From: Nephrotoma appendiculata
Taxonomy: Eukaryota; Arthropoda; Insecta; Diptera; Tipulidae
DNA length: 64,000 nucleotides
Reading direction: 5' to 3'
Assembly: GCA_947310385.1 (NCBI GenBank)
Contig: OX371225.1
Span: 181,717,931-181,781,930 of the forward strand
Shown here: piece by piece, positions 58,483 to 64,000 of the stretch
Layout of the letters: each line of letters starts with the position of its first letter
Position numbering within the stretch: the first letter of the stretch is position 1
The notes under the pieces: model-generated
Seen by the model: the letters and a program-made list of their open reading frames with translations, nothing else
The model's database searches: none
What the model was told of the DNA's origin: nothing
Translations under genes and position numbers: made by a program

Positions 58483-60540
58483 GAGCGCCTCAAAATATCG
58501 CATTACAAAATTTCGAATTACATAATCTCGCATTTTAAAAAATCTAGCATTACAAAATCTCGCATTACAAAATCTCGCATGACAAAATCTCGTATTGCGA
58601 AATCTTGCAAATCCCAAAAATATAATTGAAAAATAACAATAACAGAAAATTATTAAATTATTTTATTATAACCAATTATCTTTAAAAATTCAAAAATAAC
58701 ATTTAACAATGAAAGAAAATTAAAAAAATCAATTAATTATTATATTATATGCAATATTTTTTAAAAATTCTACTGGAGTGAGTCTTGATTTTTTCTTTAT
58801 TATTCGTTGTATTTTTTTATTTTTGATAATTTGTTTTCGTTTTTTGGGAAACTAGACACCGGATTTAATTTGTTGAATCCTAAGCTTTGTCAAAATCGCT
58901 TCCTTTGCCAAATCATCTATTATTTTATAAATACCCGCGTGCCGTTGGCCGACTACAGTTTTTAAACGACGGTGCCAGGCTTCCACACTATTTTGCGTGC
59001 GAGGGAAGCATTCACTAGCATTTCCTGAGTCGGCTATAGACCAGAATTCCGGTTTGTATCTTGGTGCTCGGTTACCATGGCCAATGTAATTTCTCTTGAA
59101 CCATGATCCAATTTCTTTGACATCTGTGTCATTGAACTCATTGGACAAACTTGCATAATACGTAGCAACTTCATGATCTGGTACAAAAGCTAGGCTTTTT
59201 ATCATTCTGATTTGCAATGAAAATGATTCGATATTCCCATACTTGTGTACCAACCTTTCTTTTTGGATCTTACGCCAGATAATTTGGCCGAAATGGAATA
59301 AACATCCCTTAAAAACGGTTTCCGGGAAAAAAAATGATGCTGATGATACTATTGTTTTTTCGAAATCGCAAACTATTCTTTTCGGATTTAACTGAATTTC
59401 ATTTTCGAAACAAATTTTTTTTAAGTTGAAAAACAATTGGTCGTATACTTTTTTACTTTTCTTGCTCATCAAGCAAAATACCAAGGGTAATACCTCTCCG
59501 TCAATACGTCCATGTATTGAAAATAGCTGTCGCATTATGGATGGTACAACGTCGAAAGTACCATCCATAATCCAACAACTAGATTCAGCGAGGAGCTTTA
59601 GTGATGAAACCGTTCCCAACAAAATAATTTTTTCACCATCGAACTCTTCTTCGGTTAAAACAAATAACTCTCCTTCGACATAACGAATGTTTTCGGGAAT
59701 GATAATATCTGCAAAGTTTTCGGGCTCTTTCACTTTGTTATGGCGGGCCCGTTGAATTTTAATTCTTTGAGCTTTTGCTGATGGCAGATAAATGCGGGAT
59801 TCGTAGGAAGTGTTGATTACGGAATCTCTCATTATAATCGATGGTGGCTGATCAAATTTTTTTGCTTGAAATTTGAGGGCGCTGTTAGTTTCAGCTACAA
59901 CTTTATCCGATGCCAACGGTTCATGAGAATGCACCGATGGCGATTTTAAAATTTCGTGTTTATTCTGCACAACATGAGTTACAACACGACCTTTACACCT
60001 ATAACTTTTTTGCTTGGAGCAAACCCAATTAAATGTGGTTTTTGTTTTTTTGCTTAAATGATAACAATATCCGTTAATAAATAATTTATTATTGCCTTTG
60101 TTCGATTTGACTATGTCGATATTCATGATTTATGTATATTCTAGATCTGTTTTAATTATAAGAAATTATATGTAACTCGCATGAAATAAGAGATAAAATA
60201 ACCATATATGTTACATACCAGTTAACTGATTTAATAGTTTTGTATTTAAATACCAATTGATAAACTAATTTTATCTCATTCGATGTGAAAATTTGAATGG
60301 TAACAATCAATAAACAAATTGTACTTATAGTGTAGTAAAACAGACTGGCTGTTACTTGGTTTTGCAAAAAAATCCTAAACACTATAGCCTATAAAATATA
60401 TGATTCTAAACATTTGCTTGCTTTACAAAATCATCTCGCATATACTTCCCGTAAATTTATGAAACCTCGCATTACAAAATCATCTCGCATAAACTTTTTC
60501 CCGTAAATATATGAAATCGAGCGCGCGATTTCATATATAC
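58483..60540 (-). mobile_element. Mutator-like element inside the Tc1-like element
   Basis: It holds the intact transposase gene. Both ends carry CTCGCATTACAAAATC-type repeats (58515-58610, at least five copies; 60410-60500, about four) in the same orientation, not inverted. These may be subterminal binding sites. I could not define terminal inverted repeats or a target duplication, so the ends are accurate only to about 20 bp. Confidence 0.65.
58852..60126 (-). CDS. Mutator-like transposase with N-terminal FLYWCH finger
   Basis: An intact 424-residue frame. Residues 12-70 form a FLYWCH-type zinc finger (NGYCYHL, WVCSK, YRCKG, then HSHE). Residues 185-400 form the MULE transposase: WIMDGTFDVVP (first catalytic Asp, about 188), LPLVFCLM, RIVCDFEK (second Asp, about 254), KGCLFHFGQIIWRKIQ (the C..H zinc/structural motif) and QNSVEAWHRRLK (a candidate for the catalytic Glu). 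The FLYWCH domain probably binds the element's ends. The ATG at 60126 begins just before the finger and no earlier exon is evident. In decayed surroundings, an unbroken frame of this length suggests recent arrival or conserved use. Confidence 0.85.
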   Translation of the reverse strand: MNIDIVKSNKGNNKLFINGYCYHLSKKTKTTFNWVCSKQKSYRCKGRVVTHVVQNKHEILKSPSVHSHEPLASDKVVAETNSALKFQAKKFDQPPSIIMRDSVINTSYESRIYLPSAKAQRIKIQRARHNKVKEPENFADIIIPENIRYVEGELFVLTEEEFDGEKIILLGTVSSLKLLAESSCWIMDGTFDVVPSIMRQLFSIHGRIDGEVLPLVFCLMSKKSKKVYDQLFFNLKKICFENEIQLNPKRIVCDFEKTIVSSASFFFPETVFKGCLFHFGQIIWRKIQKERLVHKYGNIESFSLQIRMIKSLAFVPDHEVATYYASLSNEFNDTDVKEIGSWFKRNYIGHGNRAPRYKPEFWSIADSGNASECFPRTQNSVEAWHRRLKTVVGQRHAGIYKIIDDLAKEAILTKLRIQQIKSGV

Positions 60541-60544
60541 ACGC

Positions 60545-61423
60545 CGTTTGCGCACCTGTTTTTCGAATTCCGCCTACAAGTTCTCGATAGGATTGCAATC
60601 TGGCGACTGTGGTGGGGTTTTAACGTAGCTTGGTTTATTCTTAAGGAACCATAACCGGGTATTCAGAGCTGAATGTTTTGGGTCGTTTTCGTGGTGCAAA
60701 ATATAATCTGCCGGAAGTCCCATTTTGAAGACGCTAGATTGCAGATTTTACTTCAAGATGTTAATATATTTATACTGGTTCATTATTCCATCGATAATTT
60801 GTAAGTTTTCCACACCGTTAGCTGACATACAGCCCCAGACCATTATGTCCCCTCCACCGTGCTTTACACTTCCAACCATATTTGTTGGCTCCATACAGAT
60901 ATTTGGCTTCCTCCACACTCGACAATTTCCATTTGAACCACCGATATTGAATTTACGCTCATCTGTAAATATACATCGACGCCAGTACTCAACTGGCATG
61001 TTTACATATTTTTTAGCGAACTTTAATAATTTTGCTTTATTCATTTTGCTTATAAAAAAAAAAAAATCGCGCACTTCTGCTATGAAAATCTTCGTTTCGC
61101 AAAGCTTTTCGTACGGTTTCTGCAGAAATAACAAGTCGTTGATATTCCTTTAAATCATCCATAACTTGTTGGGCACTCACTCTTGGATTTATTTTAATTT
61201 TTTGTACAATAAACCGTTTATTTCTGGGCGTTAATTCTGATGGGCGACCAGTTTTTGTTTTATTTTGAACACTTTTAGTAATTCCATACCGATCAATAAT
61301 TCCCTTGATTGCAGATTTGGGTTTATTGACAATATTTGATATTTCTGATAAACTTTTTGTTTGGTTGTGGAGGCTAATAATGATTTATCTTTCCTCCGGT
61401 GTAGAATATTTGCCAGATAGCAT
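60545..61423 (-). pseudogene. Tc1-like transposase, truncated by the MULE
   Basis: The start ATG is at 61423 (MLSGKYSTPEER, then TAA). A paired-like helix-turn-helix follows (SLSEISNIVNKPKSAIKGII; GRPSELTPRNKR). A frameshift lies in the poly-A/T run near 61060. Then WRRCIFTDERKFN (first catalytic Asp), KHGGGDIMVWGCMS, LHHENDPKHS (Asp of the second motif replaced by Glu) and QSPDCNPIENL (catalytic Glu). The last 30 or so residues are cut off at the MULE boundary. Confidence 0.82.
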
Positions 61424-61569
61424 GTTTAAACAGTTTTATTATAAACCAGAACAGTAAACTTTCGTTTATCAGTAAACTATTTATTAATGAATACTGAGAT
61501 AAAGAGTATTGCAACGAAAGGCAAAAAAGGATACGTTTAGTAGTAGAATGTATGTATGTATTATGTAAA

Positions 61570-61802
61570 TAAACTCACTGTGCGAGTTCTTTTTTGGAAT
61601 CATTTTTATATTTGTTTTTGTATAAGGTAACGAAAATTGACTTAAACATTTTGTTTTCATCATTTTTGTTTTCTAAGTATCTTCTTAAATAAATAATTAA
61701 TCTAATCTAATTTGTTGTTTAATTTTATTTTGATTATTTTCAATATTACACGCTCTTTAAGAAACAAACTACTACCTGTGCGAGTTCTTTATTGTACCAC
61801 TG
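61570..61802. repeat. Right TIR of the Tc1-like element with internal direct repeat
   Basis: The outer end reads CTGTGCGAGTTCTTTATTGT; the inner repeat CTGTGCGAGTTCTTTTTTGG lies near 61577. The pair would be transposase-binding sites in IR/DR-type elements. Confidence 0.75.
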
Positions 61803-63435
61803 TACGTATCACGGCCTGAAAAAACTATTTTCTTCAAATTCTTTTAAAATATAAGCAGTGACGAAATTTTATTAGTAATATTAAATATATACACTAGTAA
61901 CTATTGCTATATTAGTACAGACATGTGCAAAGAAATCGTGTATACACATGACTAAAAATATTATTATAAAATAATTAATTGCATAATTTAATTTAAACGT
62001 TACACGCGCAAGCCAATTAATTTTAGGTTTGGTGGTGCGACAACAAAAAAAAATTATCTTGTTTCAATAACTCAAGTGATAAATCATTATTTATATAGCT
62101 AAATTGCATATATTTTGGCATAAAATGTGTTAATGCGGAAACACAAACGATATTAATTAATCAACTTTTAAAAGTTTCCAAGGTTAAGCAAATCATGTTA
62201 TTGCGCCATGAACTCATAAAAAACATTGTGCGCTTCATTTTCTAATTAGAATGCACTTCATATTTTGCTGCTTTTACACTAATTAGCATACATTGTAAGT
62301 ATTACACGAAACGCCATTTTAGTACCATAAGGGCATATAAGGAAGTGTGCTTAACACGCGGATTTAATGATTCCGCTTAAGGAAATATTAAAGCAAACGA
62401 TTCGTTGCACTACACACTAAATACATAATTAATTGAATGTCAATATCAGTTAATAACCTGTCATCACAATTGAAAACTACTCTACATATAAAAACGTGAA
62501 GGTGATTTTAAATAAAATTACAGATTTCTTCAAGGGCGCAGCTTGTAACGATAATGAAATATCGATGGCTGTGAATATTAAAAATAAATATTTACTAACG
62601 TGTTAATTATGTAAATTAAAGAATTAAAATCAAAAAATTACAAGTGGGGGTAAGTATAAATTAATTTTGTCATAAGAATATAATAATTTGATTGTAATTA
62701 GTTTTCTTTATTAATTTTGTTAGTAGGTTACCGCGCGTATACTATTCGATTTAAACGTAAACTTGAAATAACTTCCGCGAGAGTTCGTAAAACAGCGTCT
62801 AATACTTGCTAACGTGAAATACGTATCAAACGCTTGCTTTAAATCTAGAGACAAACACATATACCGTTATTTCTGTTTCGTCTATCACGCGGCGTAAAAC
62901 AAACATATGGTCTTCCGTTAACCGATTACATATGAAGGCAGCTTGATACGTCAGTTCTCAGCATTAATTACCTGTATCGGAAAAAGTTATTCGACTATAA
63001 TCAGTGATTTCGGTGGCATGACCTCTTTGGTAAAGGAAACTGAACAGATTCTAGCCATATTCATTGGAGAAATATTTAACAACTATACTTGCTGCATAAT
63101 ATAAAGTAAAAGTTTATTTCCCTCTTCCAGTAAACATTCTGGTATGTTTTCTTGTGGCGGAGGTAAATCTAACGGCCAATTATCTCTTTCGGATATTAAA
63201 GGTTAACAAGTGTTCCCACACCTTGACAAAGGAATCTGTATGACCTAATAAATTTATAAGTTTGGCGAAGTCAATTAAATGGATTTACAGGATTTAAATT
63301 TCTAATTAAATTAGGTAGTTTGCTTCTCAAAGCCACTTTCAAAGCAATTATAGAAAATTTTTGTCCTTTAGTTGGAGATTCTGGTTTAGATAAAACTACA
63401 TTAGCGGAGTTCTTAAGCTTCACTCTGTGCATAGC
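61803..63435. other. Spacer without recognised gene
   Basis: AT-rich. No coding families, TIRs or RNA genes recognised. It may include the 3' end of the piggyBac element that follows, but no terminal repeat was found. Confidence 0.35.
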
Positions 63436-64000
63436 TTACCAAGACGTTGTCTGTGCAGAGGGGTCATCATCTGATACATCTTCTTTCAAGCATTCTGTGC
63501 ACACGATGTTGGCATGACTGGGACATGATGGCTGATTACAAAACTGGCATTGCGATTTAGTTTTAACATTGGCAGATCGAGAGCACAGGTCGCATCGCGA
63601 ACGTTTACTAGCACCTGGGATCCCCACTTGCTCGTGGATTCGATAGTCGGTGCTGCACATTTTCTTAAACCAACTGCATAGCCAGTTCTTTCAAAAAACT
63701 GTTTCTCTCCGATGACTTGACTTGCTACACTAGCAACATCAACCATGTTAAAAAATAAGACCACTGGCCATCGATTTGTTTGTGGCGTTGTAATCTAATA
63801 TAATATTTGGTTTATTAGAAGAACTCTCAACTCCTGTGTAAAGTTGATAGCAATAGAATGTTTCTTTTTTTTTTTAAATGAAACTTACCAAAGTTAAATT
63901 GTTGTCAAAACCAAATCGCGAGGAGTTCACTGCTCTCTTTTTCAATTCGGCCTTGTTTGTAAATTCTCTCGGCAAATCTGGTTTATTTGTCTGGTTTTTT
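63436..64000 (-). pseudogene. piggyBac-type transposase, C-terminus (partial)
   Basis: Minus strand, continuing beyond the window. Near 63830 is NKPNIILDYNATK (from NKPxxIxDYNxxKGGVD); the GGVD block is deleted. TNRWPVVLFFNMVDVASVASQVI follows. After a frameshift near 63660 the frame ends GIPGASKRSRCDLCSRSANV, ...CQFCNQPSCPSH and CTEC, the Cys-rich C-terminal finger, stopping at 63436. That finger is the family's typical targeting domain and is intact. Confidence 0.8.

Larger units (their letters stand above)
58278..61802 (-). mobile_element. Tc1-like transposon with long TIRs, invaded by a MULE
   Basis: TIRs of about 200 bp: CAGTGGTACAATAAAGAACT (58278) pairs with its complement ending at 61802, and similarity continues through TTATTTATTT. 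TA flanks both ends (58276-58277 and 61803-61804). The right end has the unit CTGTGCGAGTTCTTT twice (near 61575 and 61777), an IR/DR layout like that of Sleeping Beauty-type elements. The left inner repeat is lost where the MULE sits (about 58483-60540). Confidence 0.88.

Noticed and set aside
60152..60382. Minus-strand frame just upstream of the MULE transposase, considered as a first exon
   Set aside because: Hydrophobic, AT-driven composition and no supported splice junction; the transposase already starts before its FLYWCH domain.

Overview
This is an AT-rich animal nuclear window with spliced genes, AATAAA signals and no operons. The repeat families (R1-type, RTE, Jockey and CR1-like LINEs, an env-bearing errantivirus, mariner/Tc1, PIF/Harbinger, Mutator-like, piggyBac, Helitron) and the ABCG gene point to an insect. 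A fly is my best guess, but this is inferred from element content, not proven.

Host genes. Only two are visible. At 3-928 (+) lies the C-terminal end of a cysteine-rich protein resembling the TFIIIC zinc-finger subunit, with one 74-bp intron. Tail to tail with it is an ABCG half-transporter on the minus strand. Its five recognised exons run from 17546 down to 1608 and give 580 residues, with all the ATPase motifs and the membrane domain. Its 5' exon was not found. Its introns of about 4.8 and 9.3 kb are packed with transposon debris.

Layout. 2.4-6.4 kb: a LINE broken in two. 9.2-10 kb: a Tc1-like relic with recognisable terminal repeats. 10.1-11.0 kb: a 200-bp tandem duplication and an inverted-repeat cluster. 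11.2-13.4 kb: an R1-type LINE next to a long GT/ACAY microsatellite. 15.2-15.9 kb: a mariner relic. 18.5-23.5 kb: a minus-strand gypsy element split by a plus-strand RTE LINE that is bounded by an exact 14-bp target duplication. 25.5-28.7 kb: a foldback element carrying at least three further inverted-repeat elements. 28.7-30.7 kb: a degenerate tandem repeat hit by a Jockey 3' end. 30.7-33.3 kb: two more LINE relics. 35.0-38.3 kb: nested inverted-repeat elements. 41.0-44.0 kb: a two-gene Harbinger (transposase plus MADF protein) inside a small TIR element. 44.0-56.5 kb: CR1-like LINEs, one of them split by about 8.3 kb that holds an errantivirus without most of pol (LTR-gag-env-LTR) and a Helitron with intact ends. 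58.3-61.8 kb: a long-TIR Tc1-like element invaded by a Mutator-like element with an intact 424-residue FLYWCH/transposase gene. 63.4 kb to the end: a piggyBac 3' end.

The genes do not form a pathway. The story is repeated insertion of elements into elements, in and upstream of a transporter gene. Several insertion events can be read exactly from target duplications, terminal repeats or preserved empty sites. Most decaying coding fragments lie on the minus strand. The best candidates for recent activity are the errantivirus (near-identical LTRs) and the Mutator-like gene. Long stretches between elements hold nothing I can name.
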